Notes under the pieces: model-generated
Databases searched by the model: none
What the model was told of the DNA's origin: nothing
Seen by the model: only the letters and a program-made list of their open reading frames with translations
Source: Flavobacterium frigidarium DSM 17623
GTDB taxonomy: Bacteria; Bacteroidota; Bacteroidia; Flavobacteriales; Flavobacteriaceae
Direction: 5' to 3'
Assembly: GCF_000425505.1 (NCBI RefSeq)
Contig: NZ_AUDO01000016.1
Location: 1-64,000, forward strand
DNA: 64,000 nt
Translations under genes and position numbers: made by a program
Shown: piece after piece, positions 53,642-62,985 of the stretch
Position numbering within the stretch: position 1 is the stretch's first letter
Layout: each line of letters begins with the position of its first letter

Positions 53642-54631
53642 ATGAAAAGAAATAATATTGCCTTTATAGGCGCAGGATTCCAAGCTACAACTAATATTTT
53701 TCCAGCAGTAATCGAAGCAGGTATTAACATTACCGCGTTAGCCACTAGAAATAGCGATAGCGCGCAAGCGGCATTGACTCGTTTAGGTAGTAACGGAAAA
53801 GCCTATGGAGATTATAAATTAATGCTCCAGCAGGAAACTGTAGATAGTGTAGTTATTGTGGCTCAACCAAAAGATCAATATGAAATAGCATCAGGCTGTT
53901 TAGAACTTGGTAAAAATGTTTTTGTAGAAAAACCTTTGGGTTGGAATGCGGCTCAAGCAACATTAATAAACAAAGCAGCGATAGCAAATAATGTTAAAGT
54001 GATGGTGGGTTTTATGAAGCGTTTTGCGCCTAGTTACCTTAAAGTAAAAGAATTAATTGATACAAAAGAACTAGGTGAAGTACGAAGTTTCTACTTAAAC
54101 TTTTGTGTCGACGGCACTCCTTTTTGCTCCGATGAAGAAGCTTTTGTAAAATTGGCTGCTATCCATGTTCTTGATTTGGCTATCTATTTATTTGGTGATA
54201 TCGATGATGTAGAAGTAATGAATAACTCTATAGGAGCTTCAGTTAATCTGGTAGTGGCTGTTAAAGCTGAGAGTGGGGTAGTAGGAAGTTTTAATTTGTC
54301 TAGTATGTCTGCGTGGTCTAGAGAAAGTGAAAATCTTACAGTAACTTTTGATGATGGATTTGTACAAGTTGAAGAAATAAATAAGGTAATCATACATCGC
54401 TCAAATAAGCAAACCGGGAAATCTTTTGCCTCATTAACAGAGTCAGACGAAATACATACTGCTTCGTTGACTCCAATGTCGGGGAGTGTCAGGGATTTGT
54501 ATTTGAGAGGTTTTGTAGGCGAGTTGGCTCATTTTAAAAACCTTCAAGCTAATACAAATACAATTGAAACCAACGGTGCTGAAAATATTTTAACAATGGC
54601 GCTGTGCGATTTGATTCTGAGCAAAATCTAG
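53642..54631 (+). CDS. Gfo/Idh/MocA-family oxidoreductase
   Basis: NAD(P)-dependent sugar or inositol dehydrogenase-like protein of 329 residues. The Rossmann fold starts NIAFIGAGFQATTNIFPAV, the EKP motif is in FVEKPLGWN, and the C-terminal alpha/beta domain runs from VMVGFMKRFAPSYLKVKELI to AIHVLDLAIYLFGDIDDVEV, with the conserved His-Asp region in HVLDLA. ATG 53642 (MKRNNIAF) is preferred to an in-frame GTG nine codons earlier. It stands alone; substrate is unknown. Confidence 0.88.
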   Translation: MKRNNIAFIGAGFQATTNIFPAVIEAGINITALATRNSDSAQAALTRLGSNGKAYGDYKLMLQQETVDSVVIVAQPKDQYEIASGCLELGKNVFVEKPLGWNAAQATLINKAAIANNVKVMVGFMKRFAPSYLKVKELIDTKELGEVRSFYLNFCVDGTPFCSDEEAFVKLAAIHVLDLAIYLFGDIDDVEVMNNSIGASVNLVVAVKAESGVVGSFNLSSMSAWSRESENLTVTFDDGFVQVEEINKVIIHRSNKQTGKSFASLTESDEIHTASLTPMSGSVRDLYLRGFVGELAHFKNLQANTNTIETNGAENILTMALCDLILSKI

Positions 54632-54761
54632 AAAGTTTGTTGTAGTAGATAGATTAGATTCGCAGCACAATTATAAATGATAAACAGACTGCGAATAAGA
54701 CTATTTATAAATAATTGGGCACAAGTATTCTTATGTTTTAATTCTTTGCATGCTAACTAAT

Positions 54762-55163
54762 CTAATTGCTTAATTTTTTTGCTGTACTAAGTTCGACATA
54801 ACTTATGGAGCAAATAATTATTGCTTCTATTAAAAAATACGTTGTTCCAAATATTGTTAGTGAGTTGTAATTTATGATCAGCAATCCTATTATAAGTGCG
54901 TTATAAAGTATGTTTGCTACGCCAATAATTTTGATAAAAGCAGTCTTATTATTTTTTAAAAATAAATAGCAACTAGCGGAATAAATACAAAAGCACATTG
55001 ATAGTATGGATAGATAGGTCAAGACATTTTTTGGCATTCCAATATAATGTTCAGGGATTTGCAACAGTACAATTAGAAAAACCGTCGTCAATAAAGCTCC
55101 TAAACTATCAATAAGAAAGAGGTTTTTTAAGTTTCCTGCTAAATAGGTTGTGATTTTGTTCAT
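54762..55163 (-). CDS. Small integral membrane protein, four helices, unknown function
   Basis: No family is recognised. The 133-residue protein has four predicted transmembrane helices (about 17-35, 46-66, 76-96, 102-124) with short loops, beginning MNKITTYLAGNLKNLFLIDSLG. A lone Cys pair (MCFC, SASC) lies in helix 2. Related small DoxX-like or DUF-type proteins are common in Bacteroidota. It stands alone; upstream lie an inverted repeat and possible repeat copy E. Confidence 0.6.
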   Translation of the reverse strand: MNKITTYLAGNLKNLFLIDSLGALLTTVFLIVLLQIPEHYIGMPKNVLTYLSILSMCFCIYSASCYLFLKNNKTAFIKIIGVANILYNALIIGLLIINYNSLTIFGTTYFLIEAIIICSISYVELSTAKKLSN

Positions 55164-55269
55164 TTAACTAATTGTAGATTCATAATATTTATTGGCTTTT
55201 GCTAGTATCTCGGCAAGCACTACCATTTGTTATGGTATCAAAATTATATAGGGGAGAACAATTTTTTTT

Positions 55270-55363
55270 CTGCCCAGGATAGCAATGGAAAGCACGTAAA
55301 GATTGCTTTATTTCAAAAAACAAATCCCTAAACAGCGACCAACGGAAGCTCGTCTTAGGGATT
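55270..55363 (+). repeat. Inverted repeat with possible diverged copy E of the dispersed element
   Basis: AATCCCTAA (55323-55331) and TTAGGGATT (55355-55363) are a perfect 9-bp inverted repeat around a 23-base loop. Just to the left, TGCCCAGGATAGCAATGGAAA (55271-55291) resembles the TAGCCC.GAT.G.AATGGAAA end of copies C and D. The similarity is loose and may be accidental. Confidence 0.4.
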
Positions 55364-55431
55364 ATGTTTTTATAAAGCAGGCTGCGTACTTGCAATGTAT
55401 AGCCTGATGTGGCAGCGCGGTAAATACTAAA

Positions 55432-56013
55432 TTATATCAAGCCTTGAATTTTAGCGTGCTGTAATAGAATAATTGTTTTGGCATCCTTAATTTCGCCTGA
55501 AGCAATCATCGCATAGGCTTCATCAAAAGTCATTTCAAGAACTTCTATATTTTCTTGTTCCTCTTCTAGTCCTCCGCCTTCGCTCACTTGCATGCTTTCA
55601 TTGTATTCACCTGTAAAAAGGTATAGAATCTCAGTTACTGCTCCAGGCGACATATACGTTTCCATAACTTTACTGACAGTTGTCAATCGGTAACCAGTTT
55701 CTTCTTCGGTTTCTCTAATAATGCATTGCTCAGGATTATCTTGGTCTAACAAACCAGCGCAAACTTCGATTAGTAACCCCGTTTTATTACCGTTTAAATA
55801 TGTTGGCATTCTAAACTGACGCGTTAAAATAACGGTTTTCTTTTCTTTATTATAAAGTAAGATGGCAGCTCCATTTCCACGGTCATAGACTTCTCTTTTT
55901 TGAGTGATCCAGCTGTTGTCATTTTTTTTAAAGTCGAATGTGACTTTGTTCAAGATATACCAGTTATCAGAAAGTATTTGAGTGTCTTGAATTTTTATTT
56001 CAGGGATGTGCAT
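55432..56013 (-). CDS. Nudix hydrolase, NudK/GDP-mannose pyrophosphatase-like
   Basis: The 193-residue protein has a Nudix box, LLDQDNPEQCIIRETEEETGYRL, with two extra residues in the Gx5E spacer (GLLDQDNPE), as in NudK-type ADP-sugar/GDP-mannose hydrolases. The Glu-rich REXXEE catalytic helix is intact. The N-terminus (WYILNKVTFDFKKND, REVYDRGNGAAILLYN) matches the NudK beta-sheet extension. It is convergent with nothing: purA lies upstream on the same strand, separated by a terminator. Substrate is inferred only. Confidence 0.85.
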   Translation of the reverse strand: MHIPEIKIQDTQILSDNWYILNKVTFDFKKNDNSWITQKREVYDRGNGAAILLYNKEKKTVILTRQFRMPTYLNGNKTGLLIEVCAGLLDQDNPEQCIIRETEEETGYRLTTVSKVMETYMSPGAVTEILYLFTGEYNESMQVSEGGGLEEEQENIEVLEMTFDEAYAMIASGEIKDAKTIILLQHAKIQGLI

Positions 56014-56034
56014 AATTTTAAATTTGTTTTGTAA

Positions 56035-56065
56035 AATAAAAAACGCCCTGATATCTCAGAGCGTT
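56035..56065 (-). terminator. Terminator of purA
   Basis: AACGC.CTGA pairs with TCAG.GCGTT around TATC (one mismatch on each side). On the minus strand a T run follows (A run 56036-56043). It lies nine bases after the purA stop codon and before the Nudix gene. Confidence 0.85.
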
Positions 56066-56073
56066 AGTGAATA

Positions 56074-57345
56074 TTATTTAAGGATAGTTTGTTTCCTATC
56101 AGGTCCTACAGATACAATCTTAATAGGCACTTCAACTTCCTTTTCAATGAATTCGATATACGCTTTTAATTCTGCTGGTAGCTCCTCGTAAGTCGTCATT
56201 CCAGTTAAATCAGCTTTCCAACCTTTGAACTCTTGATAAACAGGAGTTACATTTTCTGGTTCGATGTTGTATGGGAAATGAGCAATATTTTGTCCTTTAT
56301 ACGTATACTCAGTACACACTTTTAAAGTTTCAAAACCTGAAAGAACATCCCCTTTCATCATCATTAATTGTGTTACACCGTTCACTTGAATAGCATATTT
56401 AAGAGCAACAAGGTCTAACCAACCGCAACGTCTTTGTCTTCCTGTTACAGAACCAAATTCGTTACCTACGCGTGCCATTGTTGTTCCATCTTCATCAAAA
56501 AGTTCTGTTGGAAAAGGTCCGCTGCCTACACGTGTAACGTAAGCTTTGAAAATTCCGTATACTTCTTTGATTTTGTTTGGTGCTATACCTAAACCAGTAC
56601 AAGCTCCAGCAGCAGTAGTGTTAGACGAAGTAACAAATGGATATGTTCCAAAATCTACATCTAATAATGATCCTTGAGCTCCTTCACATAGAATAGATTT
56701 ACCTGCTTTTTGAGCTTGGTGCATGTATTCTTCACTATCAATGAAATCTAATTTTTTAAGTTCTTCGATAGATTCAAAAAATTCTCTTTCAAGTTCAGCT
56801 AGGTTATATTGAATGTTTACATCGTGAAATGCAATCATTGCTTCGTGCTTGTCAGCAAGTGCTCTATATCTTTCTTTAAAATCTTCTAATTCAATGTCTC
56901 CCACACGAATTCCGTTTCTTCCAGTTTTGTCCATGTATGTTGGACCAATACCTTTAAGAGTAGAACCAATCTTAGCTTTCCCTTTTGACGCTTCAGATGC
57001 AGCGTCTAATAAACGGTGAGTAGGTAAGATTAAATGTGCTTTTCTTGAAATGATTAATTTACTTTTAATGTCTAAATTGAATTTTTCAAGACCTTCGATC
57101 TCTTTTTGAAAAACTACAGGATCAATTACGACTCCGTTACCAATTACATTTACAGCAGTTTTATGAAAAATACCTGAAGGAATTGTTCTAAGAACGTGTT
57201 TGATTCCGTCAAATTCTAATGTATGTCCTGCATTTGGTCCTCCTTGAAAACGAGCGATAATGTCATAATTTGATGTAAGTACATCAACTATTTTTCCTTT
57301 TCCCTCATCTCCCCATTGTAATCCTAGTAATAAATCTACAGCCAT
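56074..57345 (-). CDS. purA: Adenylosuccinate synthetase
   Basis: Commits IMP to AMP: GTP-dependent joining of IMP and aspartate to adenylosuccinate. The 423-residue protein has GLQWGDEGKGKIVDVL at the N-terminus, the P-loop-like GGPNAGHTL, the catalytic His in that motif, IGSTLKGIGPTYMDKTGRNGIR and the C-terminal SVGPDRKQTI. All key motifs are intact and length is normal. A -7 box lies at 57419-57426, about 75 bp upstream; the leader contains a small GACAG/CTGTC hairpin (57372-57389). Confidence 0.97.
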   Translation of the reverse strand: MAVDLLLGLQWGDEGKGKIVDVLTSNYDIIARFQGGPNAGHTLEFDGIKHVLRTIPSGIFHKTAVNVIGNGVVIDPVVFQKEIEGLEKFNLDIKSKLIISRKAHLILPTHRLLDAASEASKGKAKIGSTLKGIGPTYMDKTGRNGIRVGDIELEDFKERYRALADKHEAMIAFHDVNIQYNLAELEREFFESIEELKKLDFIDSEEYMHQAQKAGKSILCEGAQGSLLDVDFGTYPFVTSSNTTAAGACTGLGIAPNKIKEVYGIFKAYVTRVGSGPFPTELFDEDGTTMARVGNEFGSVTGRQRRCGWLDLVALKYAIQVNGVTQLMMMKGDVLSGFETLKVCTEYTYKGQNIAHFPYNIEPENVTPVYQEFKGWKADLTGMTTYEELPAELKAYIEFIEKEVEVPIKIVSVGPDRKQTILK

Positions 57346-57418
57346 TCTAAATTATTATTTGTTGTTGTTGCGACAGTTTACATTGCTGTCAAAATAGTTA
57401 CTTATTATTGTGTTATTG

Positions 57419-57426
57419 CAAAATTA
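57419..57426 (-). promoter_or_regulatory. Candidate -7 box of purA
   Basis: CAAAATTA reads TAATTTTG on the minus strand, matching TAnnTTTG in the 96-bp space between purA and the Fur-family gene. The distance to the purA ATG gives a leader of about 65 bases. Confidence 0.45.
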
Positions 57427-57441
57427 TACTATTGCAAATGT

Positions 57442-57921
57442 TTATTCTTCTGTTGGCAATTCAGGTTTTGCACCTTTTTTTACACCATAAAAATACAGCG
57501 AGTGATTTGTGATTTCTACATCAAAAATCTCTTCGATAGTCTTTTTTATCGTTTGAATGCGAGGGTCACAAAATTCAATTACTTCACCAGTATCAGTCAT
57601 GATAATGTGATCGTGCTGTTTGTCAAAATATGATTTCTCATAGTGCGCTTGGTTTTGACCAAACTGGTGTTTTCGAACTAAACCGCAATCTAAAAGTAAT
57701 TCTATCGTATTATAAAGCGTGGCTCTACTTACACGATAGTTTTTGTTTTTCATTTTAATATAAAGATTCTCTATATCAAAATGTTCTTCACTTTCGTAAA
57801 TTTCCTGAAGGATAGAATAGCGCTCAGGAGTCTTTCTATGGCCTTTATTTTCAAGATACATTGTAAAAACATTTTTTACAATCTCTTGGTTTTTGTTGTT
57901 ATCTGTGGAAATGAGTGTCAT
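57442..57921 (-). CDS. Fur-family metalloregulator without the usual CxxC zinc site
   Basis: The 159-residue DNA-binding protein has the winged-helix region [54 protein letters not shown] and the dimerisation domain with the metal-binding HDH. Canonical Fur proteins have HDHLxCxxCGxVIEF; here the run is [20 protein letters not shown], so the structural-zinc cysteine pair is missing. Fur, PerR or Zur-like function cannot be told from sequence. The frame opens at a TTG that lies inside the -7 box, so ATG 57921 (MTLISTDN) is chosen; that start is at or next to the transcription start. Confidence 0.9.
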   Translation of the reverse strand: MTLISTDNNKNQEIVKNVFTMYLENKGHRKTPERYSILQEIYESEEHFDIENLYIKMKNKNYRVSRATLYNTIELLLDCGLVRKHQFGQNQAHYEKSYFDKQHDHIIMTDTGEVIEFCDPRIQTIKKTIEEIFDVEITNHSLYFYGVKKGAKPELPTEE

Positions 57922-57927
57922 ATCTGG

Positions 57928-57935
57928 CAAAGATA
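57928..57935 (-). promoter_or_regulatory. -7 box of the Fur-family gene, leaderless geometry
   Basis: CAAAGATA reads TATCTTTG on the minus strand, a full TAnnTTTG match, ending six bases before the ATG at 57921. The expected start of transcription coincides with the start codon. Confidence 0.6.
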
Positions 57936-58081
57936 AATTTTTATTTTAATAGTTTTCAAGTTTAAATAGGTATAACAAGATAAATTTGTGAGTTTTTAAA
58001 CAAATACAAATGTAATACAGCGCTTGTGTATTATTCCTACTGCATATCTATAGCAATAAGCACTCCATTTATTTACTTAAA

Positions 58082-60316
58082 TTATTTTTTATAAACTCGT
58101 GTCACTTTGTCAACTCCATCAATTTTCTTGATATTTTCAATTAATTTTTTGAGAATAGTAATATTTTGTACCACTACAATCACTTGTCCTTTAAATAAAC
58201 CTGCGTCACCACTCAAAGAAATACTTTGAATATTAACGTGCATGTTGTTTGAAATGACTTTTGTTAATTGATTAGTCAATCCTAGAGTGTCCATTCCAGT
58301 AATGTTCAAAATAGCTTTGAACTCTTGCTGTGATGAATCTACCCATTTAGCTTGCATGATGCGGTACGCATAATTTGATTGCATGGCTATGGCATTAGGG
58401 CAATCTTTTTTATGTACTTTAATCCCGTCGTTGATGGTTACAAAACCAAAAACTTGATCTCCTGGTATCGGGTTGCAACAAGTAGATAGTTTGTAATCTA
58501 ATTTGTCTTCGTCTTTCCCAAAAACAAGCATGTCAAAGTTATTGCTTAAAACAGGTCTGTGAATATCTACTTCAGCAGTTTGACCGCTGCGTTTCATTTT
58601 ATTTTTGAAAAAGTTGATTAAAGTATTGCTTTTTTGAGCAGCATAATCTTTCAATTGCTGATTCTCAATAGAACCTACACCCACACGATAGAATAAATCC
58701 AAACTCGTTTTTAACTGAAAGAAATTAACCAATTCATTCACCACCGATTCGTTGACGGTAATTTTAAGGTGCTTTAATTTACGGGTAAGGATTTCTTTTC
58801 CTTCCTCTGCAATCTTCTTAGTATTTTCGTTTAAGACATTGCGTATTTTATTTTTGGCTCTTGAAGTTGTAACGTAATCTAACCAGTTGATGGTTGGTTT
58901 TTGATTTGGTGATGTAATGATTTCGACTTGATCACCACTTTTTAGTTCGTAATTCAGTGGAACTAATTTTCCGTTAACGCGTGTTCCTCGAGTTTTAATC
59001 CCAATTTCTGAGTGAATACTAAATGCAAAGTCTAGTGAAGTGGCACCTTTTGGCAGTGATTTAATGTCTCCTTTAGGTGTAAAAATGTAAATTTCTTTCG
59101 AATATAAATTCATTTTGAAATCTTCCACAAAATCAACTGCGCTAGTCTCTGAGTTTTCCAGTGCCTCTTTCAGTAAGTTCAACCACACATCAAGACCACT
59201 TTCCTCAGTAGCTCCATTTTTATATTTGTAATGTGCAGCATACCCTTTCTCGGCTATTTCGTCCATACGTTCGCTTCGTACTTGAATTTCTACCCAACGT
59301 CCTTTTGGTCCCATTACAGTGATGTGTAACGCTTCATAACCAGTAGATTTTGGTGACGAAATCCAATCTCTCAAACGGCTAGGGCTGGGTCTATAATGGT
59401 CGGTAACTATCGAATATATTTTCCAAGCAATAAATTTCTCCTCGTTAGGAGGGGATTTATATACGATTCGTAATGCAAATTTATCATATACTTCGTCAAA
59501 GCTCACATTTTGAGCTTTCATTTTTCTGCGAATAGAGTAGATTGACTTAGGTCTTCCTTTAATCACATAATCGATATTTTCAATATCTAAAGATGTTTTT
59601 ATAATATCAGAAATGTCTTTGATATAAGCGTCTTGCTGCTCCTTAGTTTCTCTAATTTTACTAACAATGTCATTGTAAACAGCGGGTTCGGTATATTTTA
59701 AACCTAAATCCTCTAACTTATTTTTAATATTATACAAGCCCAATCTATGTGCAAGAGGTGCATAGATATACAAAGTTTCTGATGCGATTTTAACCTGCTT
59801 GTAATCTACCATAGATTCCATGGTTTGCATATTGTGCAAGCGGTCAGCAATCTTGATTAAAATCACACGCACATCATCATTAAGAGTCAGTAGCATTTTT
59901 CTAAAGTTCTCTGCTTGCATAGAAACGTTCATATCTTTTTGCACCAAAGATATTTTTGTAAGTCCTTCTACTAGTTGGGCAACTTTAGGATTAAACATGC
60001 GCTCGATATCCTTAACGGTTGTTGGGGTGTCCTCAACAACATCATGCATCAAAGCAGCCGCAATAGAGGTAGCTCCCAAACCAATTTCTGAGGCAACAAT
60101 TTTTGCTACAGCTATGGGATGAAAAATATAAGCTTCCCCTGATTTTCTACGTTGTTCTTTATGTGCATCTACTGCAACATCAAAAGCTTTCCGAATTAGT
60201 TTTTTATCATCCGTTGAAAGCGTTTGATAACTAATTCGAAGCAATTCTTTATATTCTTGCGCAATTGCTTTATTCTCTTTTTCTATATCTATTTCTGTCA
60301 TAGCAGCAGGGTTCAT
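58082..60316 (-). CDS. Bifunctional (p)ppGpp synthetase/hydrolase RelA/SpoT
   Basis: Long RSH protein of 744 residues. The N-terminal HD hydrolase domain has H66, HD at 91-92 and ED at 95-96 (HDVVEDTPT), so hydrolysis should be active. The synthetase domain has RPKSIYSIRRKMK, the GYEALHITV loop and EIQVRSERMDEIAEKGYAAHYKYK. TGS, helical/zinc-finger (TCCNPIPGD) and C-terminal ACT domains follow. It is the stringent-response enzyme balancing (p)ppGpp with nutrients. The in-frame ATG at 60301 (MTEIDIEKE) is an alternative start. It stands alone. Confidence 0.96.
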   Translation of the reverse strand: MNPAAMTEIDIEKENKAIAQEYKELLRISYQTLSTDDKKLIRKAFDVAVDAHKEQRRKSGEAYIFHPIAVAKIVASEIGLGATSIAAALMHDVVEDTPTTVKDIERMFNPKVAQLVEGLTKISLVQKDMNVSMQAENFRKMLLTLNDDVRVILIKIADRLHNMQTMESMVDYKQVKIASETLYIYAPLAHRLGLYNIKNKLEDLGLKYTEPAVYNDIVSKIRETKEQQDAYIKDISDIIKTSLDIENIDYVIKGRPKSIYSIRRKMKAQNVSFDEVYDKFALRIVYKSPPNEEKFIAWKIYSIVTDHYRPSPSRLRDWISSPKSTGYEALHITVMGPKGRWVEIQVRSERMDEIAEKGYAAHYKYKNGATEESGLDVWLNLLKEALENSETSAVDFVEDFKMNLYSKEIYIFTPKGDIKSLPKGATSLDFAFSIHSEIGIKTRGTRVNGKLVPLNYELKSGDQVEIITSPNQKPTINWLDYVTTSRAKNKIRNVLNENTKKIAEEGKEILTRKLKHLKITVNESVVNELVNFFQLKTSLDLFYRVGVGSIENQQLKDYAAQKSNTLINFFKNKMKRSGQTAEVDIHRPVLSNNFDMLVFGKDEDKLDYKLSTCCNPIPGDQVFGFVTINDGIKVHKKDCPNAIAMQSNYAYRIMQAKWVDSSQQEFKAILNITGMDTLGLTNQLTKVISNNMHVNIQSISLSGDAGLFKGQVIVVVQNITILKKLIENIKKIDGVDKVTRVYKK

Positions 60317-60401
60317 TTTCTAAAAATAACGATAAGTTTGCATATATGCAAGCTCTAAATTACTCGAATTCAGTAATGCAAACAGCACTTTTATACCACT
60401 A

Positions 60402-61952
60402 TTATAATGCCACTTTTTTAAACTCTAAATCTTGAAAATCATAACTAAAATCAGTCAGTTCAGAGATGGCGTTCATTTTTAATCCGCTAACTATTTCAGC
60501 GTCATTTGTTTCGAATAAAAGGTGGGCGTCAGCATGAAAATAAGCATTGTCCCACTTCACGACATAATTTCCTTTTTTATAAAAGAAAACTTCTCCTTTC
60601 AATTGTGAAGAGCGTTTTGAAGTAAAGAAAACACGCCCTTTTTTCTCAGAAATTACCACTTCTCCAAACCAATTATCTCTGTATGTTCCTAAAATAGCTT
60701 TATAATCGACTTTTATTTTCTCTTTTTTATTTTTGGCAACAGTTGCCCAAACGTCTTCGGTAACTTTGTCAGCAGACGCAGCATGCGCTTTCATTTGGTC
60801 GCTATAAGTTGTCACGTAATCATCAGAAGTGATTCCTAGATAACTGTCTTTAATAGTGTTTGTAATTGCATTAAATGCAGCTCCAGATTGTTGGTTTGTC
60901 AAAACGATAATTCCTAGCTGCAATTCAGGAATATAAGTTGTTTGTGTAACGATGCCTTCTAGTCCTCCAGTATGTGTTACTTGTTTGTATCCTTTAACAT
61001 CACTTAAAAACCATCCCAAACCGTAACCATTAAAATGGGTGTTATAAGGTGCTCGTGTTTTTGTAGGAATGATAGTTTGTAATTGCCACATCTCATCATG
61101 TTGCTTTTCTGAAAATAATTGTTTGTTGTCTGTGCCGTATTTTCCATTGTTCATTTGCATGATGGCCCATTTACTCAAGTCATTAACACTAGAATAAATT
61201 CCGGCTGCGGCATCAAAAAGTTGGTTTTGATATCTTTTAATTACTTTTAATTTTCCGTCGATAGGCACGTGTGGCGCAATTATATTTGATGAATCTTTAA
61301 GTCGTACAAATGAAGCTGCGCTATTATTCATTTGTAGTGGTTGCATGATGCGTTGTTCAATAAAATCTCCCCAGCTTTGTCCGCTTACAACATGAATCAC
61401 TTCTCCTGCAACAATGTAAAGTAAGTTGTCATAATCATACTTTGTTCTAAAAGCCGAAACTGGTTTTAAATATTGTAGGTTCACAATAATATCTTGTGCC
61501 GTAAAGTCACTTCCGTCAGGCCAAATCATTAAATCTCCTGCTCCTAATCCCAAGCCACTTCTGTGTGTTAACAAATCACGAATCGTGAATTCTTGTGTCA
61601 CATAATCATTGTACATTTTGAAATCAGGAAGGTATTTTACTACTTTGTCGTCCCACTTTATTTTGCCCTCATCTACCAGCATAGCGAGTGCTGCACTTGT
61701 AAAAGCTTTACTATTTGAAGCAATCCCAAATAAAGTATTAGCATCTACTTTTTCTTTTGTGTCAATAGATTTTACTCCATATCCTTCTGCAAGAACGACT
61801 TTTCCATCTTTTATAATCGCCACTGCTATTCCGGGTACATTAAAAGCTGTCAATGTTCTATTGACTAATTTATCAACCTCTGGAGCTGTAATTTGTGCAA
61901 ATGTGAAACTTACAGTGAATAAGGTTATGGCAACAAATATTTTATTTTTCAT
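60402..61952 (-). CDS. Serine hydrolase, beta-lactamase class C/penicillin-binding-like
   Basis: Secreted 516-residue protein with a signal peptide (MKNKIFVAITLFTVSFTFAQ). The class C fold has the SxxK motif SNSKAFT, the YxN-type motif near YDYDNLLYI, and HTGGLEGIV as the KTG-like element (HTG). The C-terminal ~110 residues form an additional beta domain (GTYRDNWFGEVVISEKKGRVFF), as in Bacteroidota esterase-like paralogues. These proteins are more often peptidases or esterases (EstB, D-aminopeptidase-like) than true beta-lactamases. Confidence 0.9.
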   Translation of the reverse strand: MKNKIFVAITLFTVSFTFAQITAPEVDKLVNRTLTAFNVPGIAVAIIKDGKVVLAEGYGVKSIDTKEKVDANTLFGIASNSKAFTSAALAMLVDEGKIKWDDKVVKYLPDFKMYNDYVTQEFTIRDLLTHRSGLGLGAGDLMIWPDGSDFTAQDIIVNLQYLKPVSAFRTKYDYDNLLYIVAGEVIHVVSGQSWGDFIEQRIMQPLQMNNSAASFVRLKDSSNIIAPHVPIDGKLKVIKRYQNQLFDAAAGIYSSVNDLSKWAIMQMNNGKYGTDNKQLFSEKQHDEMWQLQTIIPTKTRAPYNTHFNGYGLGWFLSDVKGYKQVTHTGGLEGIVTQTTYIPELQLGIIVLTNQQSGAAFNAITNTIKDSYLGITSDDYVTTYSDQMKAHAASADKVTEDVWATVAKNKKEKIKVDYKAILGTYRDNWFGEVVISEKKGRVFFTSKRSSQLKGEVFFYKKGNYVVKWDNAYFHADAHLLFETNDAEIVSGLKMNAISELTDFSYDFQDLEFKKVAL

Positions 61953-61993
61953 ATGATGGTAGTATAGATAATTGAATTATTGTAAATGAGTTT

Positions 61994-62779
61994 TTAGAAT
62001 CCTCTTTGTCTTTTTGCTTCGAATATTAAAATGGCAGCAGCAACAGAGACGTTCATGCTGTCTATTTCACCTTGCATTGGGATAATGATATTTTGAGTAG
62101 CGGCATCGCGCCATTCTTGAGTTAAACCAGTGGCTTCGGTACCTACAACAAGCGCGGTAGGAGTAGTGTAATTTTGTGTGTGATAAGAAGTCGAATTTTG
62201 CAGCGTTGCACAGTAAAAATTAATGTCTTGCTCTTTTAAAAATGCGATAATTTCTTCGGTTGTTCCGGAGGCGATTTGGTTTGTGAAAAGACAGCCCACA
62301 CTTGAACGAACAATATTAGGGTTGTATAAATCACTTTTTGGATTAGCAATAATTACTGCGTCTAAATTAGCAGCATCTGCTGTACGCAATAGTGCACCTA
62401 TGTTACCTGGTTTTTCAGGAGCTTCGGCAATTAATATCAATGGGTTTTTAGAAAGTTTTAAATCATTTAGTTGCATTGATTTTGTTTTGGCTACAGCCAA
62501 AATTCCTTCTGTAGTATCTCTATAAGCTAATTTCTGGAAAACCTCTTTGTTGATTTCGATCAAAGCGGTATTGGGTGCAATTTTTGTAGCTTCGCTTTCT
62601 GTGCAAATTTCAGGGTAAAATAAAACAGTTTCTAAAATATATCCTCCTTTTAAGGCCAGAGTAATTTCGCGCTGCCCCTCGATTAAAAATGTACCGGTTT
62701 GCTTGCGATTTTTAGCTTTCTCCTGCAGTAATACAAGGGATTTAATAAAAGGATTTTGAACGGATGAAATTTGTTTCAA
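61994..62779 (-). CDS. TrmH/SpoU-family RNA 2'-O-methyltransferase
   Basis: The 261-residue protein has an N-terminal substrate-binding domain (IKSLVLLQEKAKNRKQTGTFLIEGQREI) and a SPOUT knot domain. The three SPOUT motifs are visible: EAPEKPGNIGALLRTADAAN, VVGTEATGLTQEW and IIPMQGEIDSMNVSVAAAILIFEA. These bind SAM in the deep trefoil knot. The target is a ribose in tRNA or rRNA, not identified. Length and motif set are typical. Confidence 0.93.
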   Translation of the reverse strand: MKQISSVQNPFIKSLVLLQEKAKNRKQTGTFLIEGQREITLALKGGYILETVLFYPEICTESEATKIAPNTALIEINKEVFQKLAYRDTTEGILAVAKTKSMQLNDLKLSKNPLILIAEAPEKPGNIGALLRTADAANLDAVIIANPKSDLYNPNIVRSSVGCLFTNQIASGTTEEIIAFLKEQDINFYCATLQNSTSYHTQNYTTPTALVVGTEATGLTQEWRDAATQNIIIPMQGEIDSMNVSVAAAILIFEAKRQRGF

Positions 62780-62926
62780 GGGACTCTAAAATTTAGTTAA
62801 TACTAGAAGAGGCAAAGATACATAGAGAAAATTCAGTTTTTTAAATTTGGGGCTACAATATTTGAGTTTTAGGGACGGAATCGTTAATAAATACCTATAA
62901 CAACCTATTAAAAGAAGTATTTTTTA

Positions 62927-62934
62927 TAGTTTTG
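62927..62934 (+). promoter_or_regulatory. Candidate -7 box of the TRIC/YadS-like gene
   Basis: TAGTTTTG matches TAnnTTTG 51 bp before the ATG at 62986. Confidence 0.4.
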
Positions 62935-62985
62935 CGCACTTGCTACTGCAGTACGTAGCACGACTCTACCTATAATTAAAAAATC

